Source: UBA877 sp034436335 (lineage in GTDB: Bacteria > Chloroflexota > Anaerolineae > Anaerolineales > Villigracilaceae). From it: a stretch of DNA of 41,853 bases. The translations under genes and the position numbers were made by a program. The DNA lies in contig DAOTVO010000011.1 in the NCBI GenBank assembly GCA_034436335.1, positions 1-41,853 on the forward strand. Direction: 5' to 3'. Numbering within the stretch: the stretch's first letter is position 1; every line of letters starts with the position of its first letter. Under the pieces are notes generated by a model. The model saw only the letters and a program-made list of their open reading frames with translations, was not told the DNA's origin and ran no database searches. This document shows positions 26,603-35,423 of this stretch, in pieces.

Positions 26603-27445
26603 ATGGAAACTCCCCTTTCCTCCAAACCACTGAAACTGCCTCGCCACATCTGGCCGATCACGCTCACAGCCTGCGGCCTTCTGCTGGCAATTTACATTCC
26701 AGTTTATTACTGGGAACCCTTCCCCGAAAAACTGAACGCCAACCTCCTCGGTGCCCTCGACCTGATTGCCTCACTGACCGCTGCCTTTTTCGGGACTCTT
26801 TTCGCGCGTCAGTTCGCTCCGGGCGAACCTTCCCGCCGCGTCTGGTTGATCTTTGTGCTGGGCTGGTGGGCCTGGGTCGTCGCCGAAGTCCTGTGGATGG
26901 TTTACCACTTCTTTATGGACGCCCTGCCCTACTTCAGCGGCATAGACGCCTGCTGGCTGGCAGGGTATTTCCTCTTTGGCCTGTCGCTCTATTACGGGTA
27001 TCGTCTCATTTCGGGCAAAGGAACAAAACAATACACCTTTTTCCTCATCGTCGCCGCCATCCTGCTTCTGACCACCGCTCTGACCGCCCTCTGGCGGCGG
27101 GCCAGCCTGGACAAAGAAATCCCCTGGGCAATCGGCTTCCTGTCCATTCTCTACCCGGTCAGCGATTTGGCGGAGGGCGCTTTTGCCCTTCGGCTCTCTC
27201 TGCTCTTCGGGCGCGGCCGGCTGGGACGCCCCTGGTGGGGCCTCATCTCCTTTGCCGTTGCCGATTCCATCAACGTATTTCTGTGGCTGGGCGGCGTCAA
27301 GATTGTCTCGGAGCAAGTGTCGAATCTGCTCTCCTTGTTCTCCGTCATCTTCTATGTCGGAGCATATCTGCTCGCCGCGCTCGGATTCCTGTCCATCCTG
27401 CTTCTATTGCAAAGGCAACCGCCAAAAGCGCCAGCGCTCGATTGA
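26603..27445 (+). CDS. Seven- to eight-helix membrane protein, sensor-like, no output domain
   Basis: 280 residues from the ATG at 26603 (GAGG at 26590-26593); a GTG at 26588 overlapping the upstream stop is an alternative. Seven or eight hydrophobic helices cover nearly the whole protein. The segment around helices 3-4 (WVVAEVLWMVYHFFMDALPY, then GIDACWLAGYFLFGLSLYYG) resembles the membrane sensor region that precedes GGDEF or kinase domains in many bacteria, but no such domain follows here. It is placed between the two CoA-transferase subunit genes and immediately after the soluble duplicated protein, so the two may interact. Function unknown. Confidence 0.7.
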   Translation: METPLSSKPLKLPRHIWPITLTACGLLLAIYIPVYYWEPFPEKLNANLLGALDLIASLTAAFFGTLFARQFAPGEPSRRVWLIFVLGWWAWVVAEVLWMVYHFFMDALPYFSGIDACWLAGYFLFGLSLYYGYRLISGKGTKQYTFFLIVAAILLLTTALTALWRRASLDKEIPWAIGFLSILYPVSDLAEGAFALRLSLLFGRGRLGRPWWGLISFAVADSINVFLWLGGVKIVSEQVSNLLSLFSVIFYVGAYLLAALGFLSILLLLQRQPPKAPALD

Positions 27446-27468
27446 ACCTGCTGTGATAAGGATAACGT

Positions 27469-28242
27469 ATGATTGACTCGACCTATTCCTCCACTGAACT
27501 GATGATTATTAACGCCGCCCGCCTCCTGCAGGATGGCGACGTGGTCTTCGTGGGAGTCGGCCAGCCCAACCTGGCCTGCAACCTCGCCAAGCGGACTCAC
27601 GCGCCGAACCTGGTGATGATTTACGAGGCGGGCGTTATCGGCGCGGAACCGGCGCGCCTGCCGCTCTCCATCGGCGACCCAACCCTCGTTAGCGGGGCGC
27701 TTTCGGTCGTCAGCATGTACGACATCTTTGCCAACTACCTCCAGCGCGGCAACGTGGATGTGGGCTTTCTGGGCGGGGCGCAGATTGACAAATACGGCAA
27801 CATCAACGCCACCCTGATCGGCAGCGACTACGCTCATCCCAAAGTACGCCTGCCGGGCTCTGGCGGTTCGCAGGAGATTGCCGCCTGGGCCAACCGCTGT
27901 TACGTGATGACCCCCCACCAGAAGCGCCGCTTCCCCGAAAGATGCGATTTCATCACCTCGGCCGGTTACCTGGACGGGAAGGGCGGCCGCGAGCGCGCCG
28001 GTCTGCGCGGCCGCGGCCCCGTCGTTGTCGTGACCGATATCGGTCTTCTCGAACCGGATGAAAGCGGCGAACTGACGCTGACAGCGCTCCACCCCGGCCG
28101 GACGGTCGAGGAAGCCGTTGCCAACACCGGTTGGGCGCTCAAAACGGCGGCCACTCTGCGCTTCACCGAACCGCCGACGGAAAAGGAACTCCGCATCTTG
28201 CGGGAAGACCTGGACCCAACCGGAATTTATTTGAAATCATGA
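27469..28242 (+). CDS. Family I CoA-transferase, subunit B (GctB-like)
   Basis: 257 residues. It has GVGQPNLACNLAK near the N-terminus, the candidate catalytic Glu53 in YEAGVIGAEP (the ES/AG motif that forms the glutamyl-CoA thioester), and GGAQIDKYGNINATLIG. Together with the subunit at 24740 it should form an A2B2-type enzyme like glutaconate or 3-oxoacid CoA-transferase. Separation from subunit A by two genes in the same orientation is atypical, since A and B genes are normally adjacent. The stop overlaps the next start (ATGA), so the HAD gene is translationally coupled. Confidence 0.88.
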   Translation: MIDSTYSSTELMIINAARLLQDGDVVFVGVGQPNLACNLAKRTHAPNLVMIYEAGVIGAEPARLPLSIGDPTLVSGALSVVSMYDIFANYLQRGNVDVGFLGGAQIDKYGNINATLIGSDYAHPKVRLPGSGGSQEIAAWANRCYVMTPHQKRRFPERCDFITSAGYLDGKGGRERAGLRGRGPVVVVTDIGLLEPDESGELTLTALHPGRTVEEAVANTGWALKTAATLRFTEPPTEKELRILREDLDPTGIYLKS

Positions 28243-28979
28243 AACTATCCGTCCTCCTCTTCGACCTCGGCTCCACTCTGCTTTACTCCAAAGCCCCCTG
28301 GCCGCCCATTTTCCAGGAGGCCGACCGGGCAATGTCGGCGGTGTTGCAGCAAGCCGGTATCGTCTTTACCGATGAAATATTCGACGAAGCGTTCGGCAGT
28401 TTTCTAGACTCATATTACGCCGAGCGCGGCGAAGGCGTCATCGAAAAGACCACCGGCGTGGCTCTGCGCCAATTTCTGGCCCGCCTGGGGTTTCCGTCGG
28501 TATCCGAGGAAGTCATCCGCGCCGCGCTAGATGCCATGTACGCCGTCACCCAGCAAAACTGGTACCTGGAAGACGACGCGCTCATCACGCTCGAAATGCT
28601 GCGCCGAAAAGGATACCGCCTGGGCCTAATTTCCAATACTTCGGACGATAAAAATGTCCAGCAGTTGATTGACCGGCACGGATTGCGTCCCTATTTCGAA
28701 TACATCGTCACTTCGGCCAGGTGCGGAATCCGCAAGCCAGACGGGCGCATCTTCCAGATGGCGCTCGACCATTTCGGGGCCCGGCCCGAAGCGGCAGCGA
28801 TGGTCGGCGATACGCTGGAAGCGGATATCCTGGGCGCGAATCAGATGGGCATCTACAGCATTTGGATTACGCGCCGCAGTACCCTGCCAGAGGAGGGGGA
28901 ACTACCCATCCAGCCGCAGGCAGTGGTCGCTTCCCTGGCGCAACTTCCCCCCCTGCTGGAGGATCTCGAAGCCGATTAA
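28239..28979 (+). CDS. HAD-superfamily hydrolase with altered motif I (DLGST)
   Basis: 246 residues, overlapping the CoA-transferase B stop by four bases. Cap and core follow the HAD subfamily IA pattern: motif II SNTS, motif III Lys in GIRKPDGRIF, motif IV VGDTLEAD. Motif I reads FDLGSTLLY: the nucleophile Asp is kept but the general acid/base Asp two residues later is Gly. Phosphatases usually need it, while dehalogenases do not, so activity on a phosphate ester is uncertain. It belongs to the CoA-transferase operon; a substrate cannot be assigned. Confidence 0.82.
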   Translation: MKLSVLLFDLGSTLLYSKAPWPPIFQEADRAMSAVLQQAGIVFTDEIFDEAFGSFLDSYYAERGEGVIEKTTGVALRQFLARLGFPSVSEEVIRAALDAMYAVTQQNWYLEDDALITLEMLRRKGYRLGLISNTSDDKNVQQLIDRHGLRPYFEYIVTSARCGIRKPDGRIFQMALDHFGARPEAAAMVGDTLEADILGANQMGIYSIWITRRSTLPEEGELPIQPQAVVASLAQLPPLLEDLEAD

Positions 28980-28985
28980 GGCTTG

Positions 28986-29014
28986 TTGGGAAGGGGAATG
29001 TTTCTGTGTAAAAT
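28986..29014 (+). promoter_or_regulatory. Predicted promoter of the 29054 membrane protein gene
   Basis: TTGGGA (28986-28991), 17-bp spacer, TAAAAT (29009-29014), about 40 bp before the start codon with its AAGGAGG site. Confidence 0.45.
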
Positions 29015-29053
29015 CAGAACATCTGTATTGTCTGGACGTTCCAAGGAGGCGTT

Positions 29054-30442
29054 ATGTACCTGCAAGAAATTCTCGAAGTCGGAATTGGGCTGATCTTCAT
29101 GTGGCTGGTGCTGAGCATTGCCGCCATGCAGTTGCAGGAATGGGTCGCCAACCTGCTGAACTGGCGCGCCAATGATCTCAAGTCGGCCATCCGAAAAATG
29201 CTGGCCAGCGAGACGCTGGCCGAAGAATTCTACAACCATCAACTGATACGCGGCCTTTCAAAGGACCTTTTATGGAGCGACCGGCTGGGGCAAAAGGCGC
29301 GCAATTTCTTCCGCCGGCTTTTCGGAAAGCCGCCGCGGACGGCGGAACATTTGCCCTCCTACATTCCTGCGAATGAGTTTGCTCTGGTCGTCTTCGACCT
29401 CATCATGCAGGCCGGGACGGAGGCTTCGCCGGTGCGCAAAGCCTTTGACGATTTCTACACAGCGCTCGATAGTTTGAGCACAGACAAAATAGACCTCAAG
29501 TCGAAAGAGGAACTGAAGAAAGCCTTCCAATTTTTGATGGAAGAGGCCAGGGAATTGGCAACTTCGGAAGTTGGCGAGGCGGCCGTGGAGGCGCTGAAGG
29601 AAAAAATTCGCGCCGCGGCCTCTTCCGGTCAGGCGCTCAAAGGCGAGGTGGAATTGCTGATAGGCAGCCTGGACGCGTATTACCGGCGTCTGCTGGAAGA
29701 GAATCGCAGCATGCCCGAAACGCCGGGCCGCAGCATGCAGCGCCTGCGTTACGGGCTGGCCGCGCTGGGTATGGATAATCCTAAACTTCAAGAATCCATG
29801 CGCCCCCTGCTCGCCAGTGCAGAGGAGATGGCCACCAACACCGAGAGCGTGATATTGCTCGCCCGAAAGAACTTTGAGACCTGGTTCAATAACGCCATGG
29901 CCCGCCTTTCCGGCTGGTACAAAAGAAAAGCGCAACTGGCGACTTTTCTCATCGGCCTCTTCCTTGCGCTGGCCTTCAACGTAGACTCCATCAACATTGC
30001 CGCCAGTCTATGGCGCGAGCCAACCCTGCGGCAGGCTTTGATGCAAAACGCAAGCGTCTTCGTTCAGGAAAACGAGACCCTGCCAACTGATGAAACCGGT
30101 CCGAGCGGCGCTCAAATCGTCCGCAGCCTTCAGCAGCAACTCGAAGCGCTGACCATTCCCTTCGGCTGGCAAACCGAATCCTACCTCCTGCAGCCCGGCG
30201 AGAAATGCCAGATTATCCCACTCGGCGAAGGCGCAGTATGGGGACTTCGCTCCGGCGAGGTCTGTAAAAAGGTTTCCAACGCCCCCACCGACAGCACCGG
30301 CTGGCTGGGCAAAGTGACCGGCATCCTGCTCTCGGCCATGGCAACCACCCAGGGCGCGCCCTTCTGGTTCGACATCTTGAAGAAACTGGTCAACGTGCGC
30401 AGTTCGGGTCCCAACCCCAGCGAACAAAAACGGGCTGGCTAG
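29054..30442 (+). CDS. Uncharacterised membrane protein with long cytosolic helical domain
   Basis: 462 residues, AAGGAGG before the ATG. An N-terminal helix (about 8-28) is followed by a long polar, helix-rich region (about 35-290), two hydrophobic segments (about 298-320 and near 430), and a short C-terminal tail. Motif-like segments are WFNNAMARLSGWYKRKAQ, FNVDSINIAASLW and GAPFWFDILKKLVNVRSSG. I recall similar segments in uncharacterised bacterial proteins but know no function. It has its own promoter and stands between the CoA-transferase cluster and the tat genes. A Cys pair lies in the region before the last hydrophobic segment. Confidence 0.7.
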   Translation: MYLQEILEVGIGLIFMWLVLSIAAMQLQEWVANLLNWRANDLKSAIRKMLASETLAEEFYNHQLIRGLSKDLLWSDRLGQKARNFFRRLFGKPPRTAEHLPSYIPANEFALVVFDLIMQAGTEASPVRKAFDDFYTALDSLSTDKIDLKSKEELKKAFQFLMEEARELATSEVGEAAVEALKEKIRAAASSGQALKGEVELLIGSLDAYYRRLLEENRSMPETPGRSMQRLRYGLAALGMDNPKLQESMRPLLASAEEMATNTESVILLARKNFETWFNNAMARLSGWYKRKAQLATFLIGLFLALAFNVDSINIAASLWREPTLRQALMQNASVFVQENETLPTDETGPSGAQIVRSLQQQLEALTIPFGWQTESYLLQPGEKCQIIPLGEGAVWGLRSGEVCKKVSNAPTDSTGWLGKVTGILLSAMATTQGAPFWFDILKKLVNVRSSGPNPSEQKRAG

Positions 30443-30472
30443 ACATGGAGCAGCAGCCAGCCTGTTCAAATC

Positions 30473-30500
30473 ATAGGGCGGGATTTGAATCCCGCCCTAC
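30473..30500. repeat. Palindromic repeat copy
   Basis: Near-perfect palindrome: TAGGGCGGGATT, then TG, then AATCCCGCCCTAC. It lies between the membrane protein gene and tatB, 31 bp after the stop. A smaller stem formed by GGCTGGCT (30433-30440) and AGCCAGCC (30455-30462) overlaps the stop codon. The remaining 130 bp hold only the tat promoter. Confidence 0.85.
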
Positions 30501-30596
30501 TTTCACCTCTACTGCAAGAAGGAGCAAAAGCCAGTGCTTCAGCCCGGGCGGGGGGAATTCTCACCCTGGCTTTATCATTCGGTCAAAAAAGCAGAG

Positions 30597-30602
30597 TATA
30601 AT
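30597..30602 (+). promoter_or_regulatory. TATAAT -10 box of the tat operon
   Basis: TATAAT followed by CGCCCC, the same hexamer as at murJ, but here the ATG is 34 bp further on, so the mRNA has a short leader. No good -35 box is seen (TTATCA at 19 bp spacing). Confidence 0.5.
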
Positions 30603-30635
30603 CGCCCCGCATTTCAATCAACGGCTTGAAATACC

Positions 30636-31007
30636 ATGAATCTCTTTGGCGTCGGTCCACTAGAACTAGTATTCATATTTCTGCTGGTTATCATCATCTT
30701 TGGTCCAAAAGATTTGGAGAAAACCGGCAAGAGCATTGGCCGCTGGCTGAATAAAGTGGTGCGCTCGCCGGAATGGCAGACACTCAAACGAACCAGCAAG
30801 GAACTCCAGACCTTACCCACCCGCCTGATGCGGGAGGCCAACCTGGAAGAACTCAGCCAGGAAATCGGCCAGCAAAAACCCGTCGTCCGACCGGTCGGCG
30901 CGCCGCCCGAACCTGAAGCGACCCTCCTCCCCTCGCCAGAGCCTCCGGCCCTGCGCCCCGCGCCGGAGGCCGAAGACCGGCCGCCAGCCGATACACACCA
31001 TGCGTAA
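30636..31007 (+). CDS. tatB: TatA/B-type twin-arginine translocase subunit (TatB-like)
   Basis: 123 residues: a short N-terminal membrane helix (GPLELVFIFLLVIIIFGP), the FGPKDL hinge, an amphipathic helix (about 27-45) and a long Pro/Glu-rich tail. The Gly-Pro hinge and the tail length fit TatB better than TatA, and a shorter TatA is encoded after tatC. It should form the substrate-receptor complex with TatC in the cytoplasmic membrane. Its end overlaps the tatC start by eight bases. Confidence 0.83.
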   Translation: MNLFGVGPLELVFIFLLVIIIFGPKDLEKTGKSIGRWLNKVVRSPEWQTLKRTSKELQTLPTRLMREANLEELSQEIGQQKPVVRPVGAPPEPEATLLPSPEPPALRPAPEAEDRPPADTHHA

Positions 31008-31881
31008 GTTCTTGCACACACTTTGGCGCATTCTCACCTTCCCCTTCCGGGCGCTGTGGTTTTTAATCAGCGCGCCGTTCCGCCTGCTGAGAAAAATCTC
31101 CCGCTTCCTCAACGAAGAGCCGGAAGAACACGGCCTGCCGGAGGCTTTTGCGGCAACGATACAACAGCCTGTTGGACTGCTGGAACACCTCAACGACCTG
31201 CGCAAGCATCTAGTGCGCATCTTGATTGCGCTGGCGGTCTGTGTTGTCATCATGTTCGCCTTCACCCCACAACTGATTGGCTTCCTGGCCCAGCCCATCG
31301 GCGGCATCGAAGAACTGACCGCCATTGACGTCACCGAGACGGTTGGCGTGTTCATGCGCGTCGCCCTGCTCGGCGCGGTGGTGCTCGCCTCCCCCTACAT
31401 CGCCTTCGAGTTGTGGCTCTTTGCCGCCCCGGGTCTGCGGCCGAGCGAAAAAAAGATTGGGTTGCTGGGCATCCCGCTGGTTCTGGCTTTCTTCATCGCC
31501 GGCATTGCGTTTTCCTACTACGTGCTGATACCGACCGCCCTGCCCTTCCTGCTGAATTTCATGGGCATCCAGGCGCTGCCGAGAGTTTCCTCGTATACCA
31601 ACTTCGTCAGCGGACTGCTGTTCTGGATGGGTGTTTTGTTCCAGTACCCTCTCCTCATCTACATTCTCAGCAGCATGGGACTGGTCAAACCGCAGGTGCT
31701 CGCCCAGGGATGGCGTCTGGCCATCATTATCATCGCCGTCGCCGCCGCCCTCATCACTCCCACCGGCGACCCGGTCAACATGAGTCTGGTCATGGCCCCG
31801 ATGATGGTGCTTTATATCCTCGGCATCGGCCTGAGTTATCTGGCTCAAATTGGCCGCAAAAAGAAAAGTAAATCCAAGTAA
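31000..31881 (+). CDS. tatC: Twin-arginine translocase TatC
   Basis: 293 residues and six membrane helices. The conserved N-terminal LLEHLNDLRKHLVR and the loop FAAPGLRPSEKK (conserved Glu) identify TatC, which binds the twin-arginine signal peptide. The core is preceded by about 60 extra residues containing a hydrophobic, Phe/Arg-rich stretch (residues 1-35). The ATG at 31000 overlaps the tatB stop, supporting translational coupling and this start. Order tatB-tatC-tatA differs from the common tatABC. Confidence 0.93.
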   Translation: MRKFLHTLWRILTFPFRALWFLISAPFRLLRKISRFLNEEPEEHGLPEAFAATIQQPVGLLEHLNDLRKHLVRILIALAVCVVIMFAFTPQLIGFLAQPIGGIEELTAIDVTETVGVFMRVALLGAVVLASPYIAFELWLFAAPGLRPSEKKIGLLGIPLVLAFFIAGIAFSYYVLIPTALPFLLNFMGIQALPRVSSYTNFVSGLLFWMGVLFQYPLLIYILSSMGLVKPQVLAQGWRLAIIIIAVAAALITPTGDPVNMSLVMAPMMVLYILGIGLSYLAQIGRKKKSKSK

Positions 31882-31900
31882 ATCGAAAAAGGAGAAAATT

Positions 31901-32095
31901 ATGTTGCGCAATTTCAACGGATGGGAACTGATTATCGTTCTGGTGCTGGTTCTCCTCCTCTTTGGCGTGGGACGCATCACCCAAGTTGCCAAAGAGCTGG
32001 GCAGCGGCATCCGCGCCTTCAAGGAAGGCCTGCAAGGCAAGGACGAGGGAGAAAAGACTGCTGAAAAAGAGAAAAAGGACGGCCAAGAGTCCTGA
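31901..32095 (+). CDS. tatA: Twin-arginine translocase TatA
   Basis: 64 residues: membrane helix WELIIVLVLVLLLFGVGRI, amphipathic helix (about 28-45) and a charged Lys/Glu tail. The pore-forming subunit of the Tat system. AAGGAG upstream of the ATG at 31901 decides the start over earlier in-frame codons that overlap tatC. Confidence 0.9.
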   Translation: MLRNFNGWELIIVLVLVLLLFGVGRITQVAKELGSGIRAFKEGLQGKDEGEKTAEKEKKDGQES

Positions 32096-32122
32096 AAGCG
32101 ACCCTCTGACCCTCCTCCCGGC

Positions 32123-33526
32123 ATGAACCTGTTCGACCACGCCCTGCAGCAGCGCATGAAGGACGAAGCCCCCCTGGCTGCCCGCATGCGTCCGCGCACG
32201 CTGGAGGAGTTCATCGGGCAGGAGCACATCATCGGGCCGGGCCGCCTTCTGCGCCGCGCCATCGAGACCGACCGGCTGTTCTCCTCTATCATCCTGTGGG
32301 GGCCGCCGGGCGCAGGCAAGACCACCCTGGCGCAAATCATCGCCAACCGCACGCAGTCGCGCTTTGTTACCCTCTCCGCCGTCCTGGCCGGTATTCCCGA
32401 ACTGCGGCAGGTCATCCACGAGGCACAGGAACAGCGGCGACTCTACCAGAAGCGCACCATCCTCTTCGTGGATGAAGTCCACCGCTGGAACAAAGCCCAG
32501 CAAGACGCCCTCCTGCCGCACGTCGAGAACGGGACCGTGATCCTGATCGGCGCGACGACCGAGAATCCCTACTTCGAGGTCATCGGCGCCCTCGTCTCGC
32601 GCAGCCGCGTCTTTCAACTCCTGCCGCTCACCGGCGAGCAGATAGGGCAAATCCTCGACGCCGCCCTCGCCGACCCAGAACGCGGCTACGGAACGCGCCG
32701 CGTCGTCCTCGAGCCCGATGCCCGTCTCCACCTGATTGACGTTTCCGGCGGCGACGCCCGCAACGCCCTCAACGCCCTCGAACTGGCGGTCGAATCTACC
32801 CCGCCGGATGCCGAGGGCGTCATTCATATCACCATGGACGTGGCGCAGGAATCCATTCAGCGCCGCGCCGTCCTCTACGACAAGGACGGCGACGCCCATT
32901 ACGACACCATCAGCGCCTTCATCAAATCCGTACGCGGCTCCGATCCCGACGCCGCCCTCTACTGGCTGGCCAAGATGATTTACGCCGGCGAAGACCCACA
33001 CTTCATCCTGCGCCGGCTCATCATCCTCGCCGGAGAAGATATCGGCCTCGCCGACCCGATGGGGCTGGTGGTGGCCGTCTCGGCCATGCAGGCCTTCACC
33101 TTCATCGGCCTGCCGGAGGGGATTTACCCCCTGGTGGAAGCCACCCTCTACCTCGCCACCGCGCCCAAGTCCAACAGCGCCGCGGCCTACTTCAAAGCCT
33201 TCGAACGCATCGAACAGGAAGGCGTGGGCGAAGTCCCCATCCACCTGAAAGACAGCAACCGCGATGCGGCTGCCCTCGGTCACGGCAAGGGGTATGAATA
33301 TCCGCACATGCACGAGGGTCACTTCACCCCCCAGCAATATCTGCCCAAAGAACTGCTCGGCACGTATTTCTACACCCCCTCCAACCTGGGCTACGAAGCC
33401 CAGGTCAAAGCCCGGCTGGAAATGTGGCGCGAAGCCCAGCGCAAAGCCCTCGGCATCGAACGTCGCGAGGATGTGCCAGAGTTGACGCAGGAAAAAATAG
33501 ACGAACTGAAAAGACATATCAAGTAA
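32123..33526 (+). CDS. rarA: Replication-associated recombination protein A, AAA+ ATPase
   Basis: 467 residues. N-terminal MRPRTLEEFIGQEH, Walker A GPPGAGKTT, Walker B LFVDEVHR, sensor 1 GATTENP, and the C-terminal tetramerisation part with EDIGLADP and the PNSAAAY-like segment PKSNSAAAYFKAFE. This is RarA/MgsA (Mgs1/WRNIP1), which acts at stalled replication forks. The start codon has only a weak ribosome site. Near recA and following the tat genes; no signature of regulation is seen. Confidence 0.95.
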   Translation: MNLFDHALQQRMKDEAPLAARMRPRTLEEFIGQEHIIGPGRLLRRAIETDRLFSSIILWGPPGAGKTTLAQIIANRTQSRFVTLSAVLAGIPELRQVIHEAQEQRRLYQKRTILFVDEVHRWNKAQQDALLPHVENGTVILIGATTENPYFEVIGALVSRSRVFQLLPLTGEQIGQILDAALADPERGYGTRRVVLEPDARLHLIDVSGGDARNALNALELAVESTPPDAEGVIHITMDVAQESIQRRAVLYDKDGDAHYDTISAFIKSVRGSDPDAALYWLAKMIYAGEDPHFILRRLIILAGEDIGLADPMGLVVAVSAMQAFTFIGLPEGIYPLVEATLYLATAPKSNSAAAYFKAFERIEQEGVGEVPIHLKDSNRDAAALGHGKGYEYPHMHEGHFTPQQYLPKELLGTYFYTPSNLGYEAQVKARLEMWREAQRKALGIERREDVPELTQEKIDELKRHIK

Positions 33527-33540
33527 ATCTATCAGGTTTG

Positions 33541-33600
33541 AAGGTTGGAAAGTTGGAGCGTTCCAACATTCAAACGTGGCAACGTGCAAACATGCCAACG
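33541..33600. repeat. CAAACGTG/TTCCAAC low-complexity repeat spanning a start codon
   Basis: Reiterated blocks (AAGGTTGGAAAGTTGGA, then TTCCAACATTCAAACGTGG, CAACGTGCAAACATGCCAACG) fill the gap before the histidine phosphatase gene and run over its ATG at 33592. Confidence 0.65.
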
Positions 33601-34242
33601 TTACTCCTCATCCGCCATGGCGAGAACGATTACCTAAAAAACAACAAAATGCCCGGTCGTCTGCCCGGCATTCATCTCAACAAACGTGGAGAAGAACAAG
33701 CAGCGCTGCTCGCCGCGACCCTCGGCCGGCTCCCCCTTACCGCCCTCTACGCCAGTCCACTGGAACGCGCCATCGAGACCGCCCGGCCGCTTGCCGCGGC
33801 GCTCGGCCTCGAAATCCAAATCCGCGCTGAACTGACCGATACCGACGTGGGCGAATGGACCGGCCGCTCCTGGAAGGCCCTGCGCCATCTGAAGGTCTGG
33901 AAAATCATCCAGGAAACGCCCTCCCGGTTCCGCTTTCCGGGCGGGGAATCCTTCGCCGAGTGTCAGCGACGCATCACCGCCGCGCTGGACACCATCGCCG
34001 CCGCGCACGAGGCGGGTCAAATCGCCGCCGTCTTCTTCCACGCCGACCCCATCAAACTGGCCCTGGCGCACTATCTCGGCCTGCCGCTGGATAACTTTCA
34101 GAAATTGAACGCCGCCCCAGGTTCGGTCTCGATTATCTCCATCGGCGCGGCGGGCGCGCGGATTGTGTCCATGAACCTCCTGCCGCCCTTCGACGCCGCC
34201 GCTTATTTTCCTCCCGCCCCCAAAGAACCGCCCAGAAAATAG
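33592..34242 (+). CDS. Histidine phosphatase family protein (phosphoglycerate mutase-like)
   Basis: 216 residues. The N-terminal LLLIRHGEND holds the phosphorylated His; GRLPGIHLNKRGEEQA, YASPLERAIETARPLA (Arg) and FFHADPIK (second His) complete the active site. The GRLPG..L segment matches the MSMEG_4193-type branch of the family. Such enzymes dephosphorylate small molecules; substrate unknown. The ATG lies inside a low-complexity repeat and no Shine-Dalgarno site is present, yet the RHG motif at residue 8-10 requires this start. Confidence 0.88.
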   Translation: MPTLLLIRHGENDYLKNNKMPGRLPGIHLNKRGEEQAALLAATLGRLPLTALYASPLERAIETARPLAAALGLEIQIRAELTDTDVGEWTGRSWKALRHLKVWKIIQETPSRFRFPGGESFAECQRRITAALDTIAAAHEAGQIAAVFFHADPIKLALAHYLGLPLDNFQKLNAAPGSVSIISIGAAGARIVSMNLLPPFDAAAYFPPAPKEPPRK

Positions 34243-34276
34243 TACAATTGGCTTGGTCTGTTCAACACGATCGGCC

Positions 34277-34304
34277 TTGACTTATCGAACATCTGTGCTA
34301 TACT
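34277..34304 (+). promoter_or_regulatory. recA promoter with candidate SOS operator in the spacer
   Basis: TTGACT (34277-34282), 16-bp spacer, TATACT (34299-34304). The spacer ends with GAAC-ATCT-GTGC (34287-34298), one base away from the Gram-positive LexA half-site pair GAAC-N4-GTTC, and abuts the -10 as at uvrA. Confidence 0.65.
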
Positions 34305-34331
34305 CTCCCTACCACTGGAAGAGAGGATAAC

Positions 34332-35408
<1,077 letters not shown>

Positions 35409-35423
35409 CCGCTCCTCGCTCCT

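Noticed and set aside
31790..33598. Long antisense open frame over rarA
   Set aside because: Same GC shadow effect; the rarA motifs are on the + strand.
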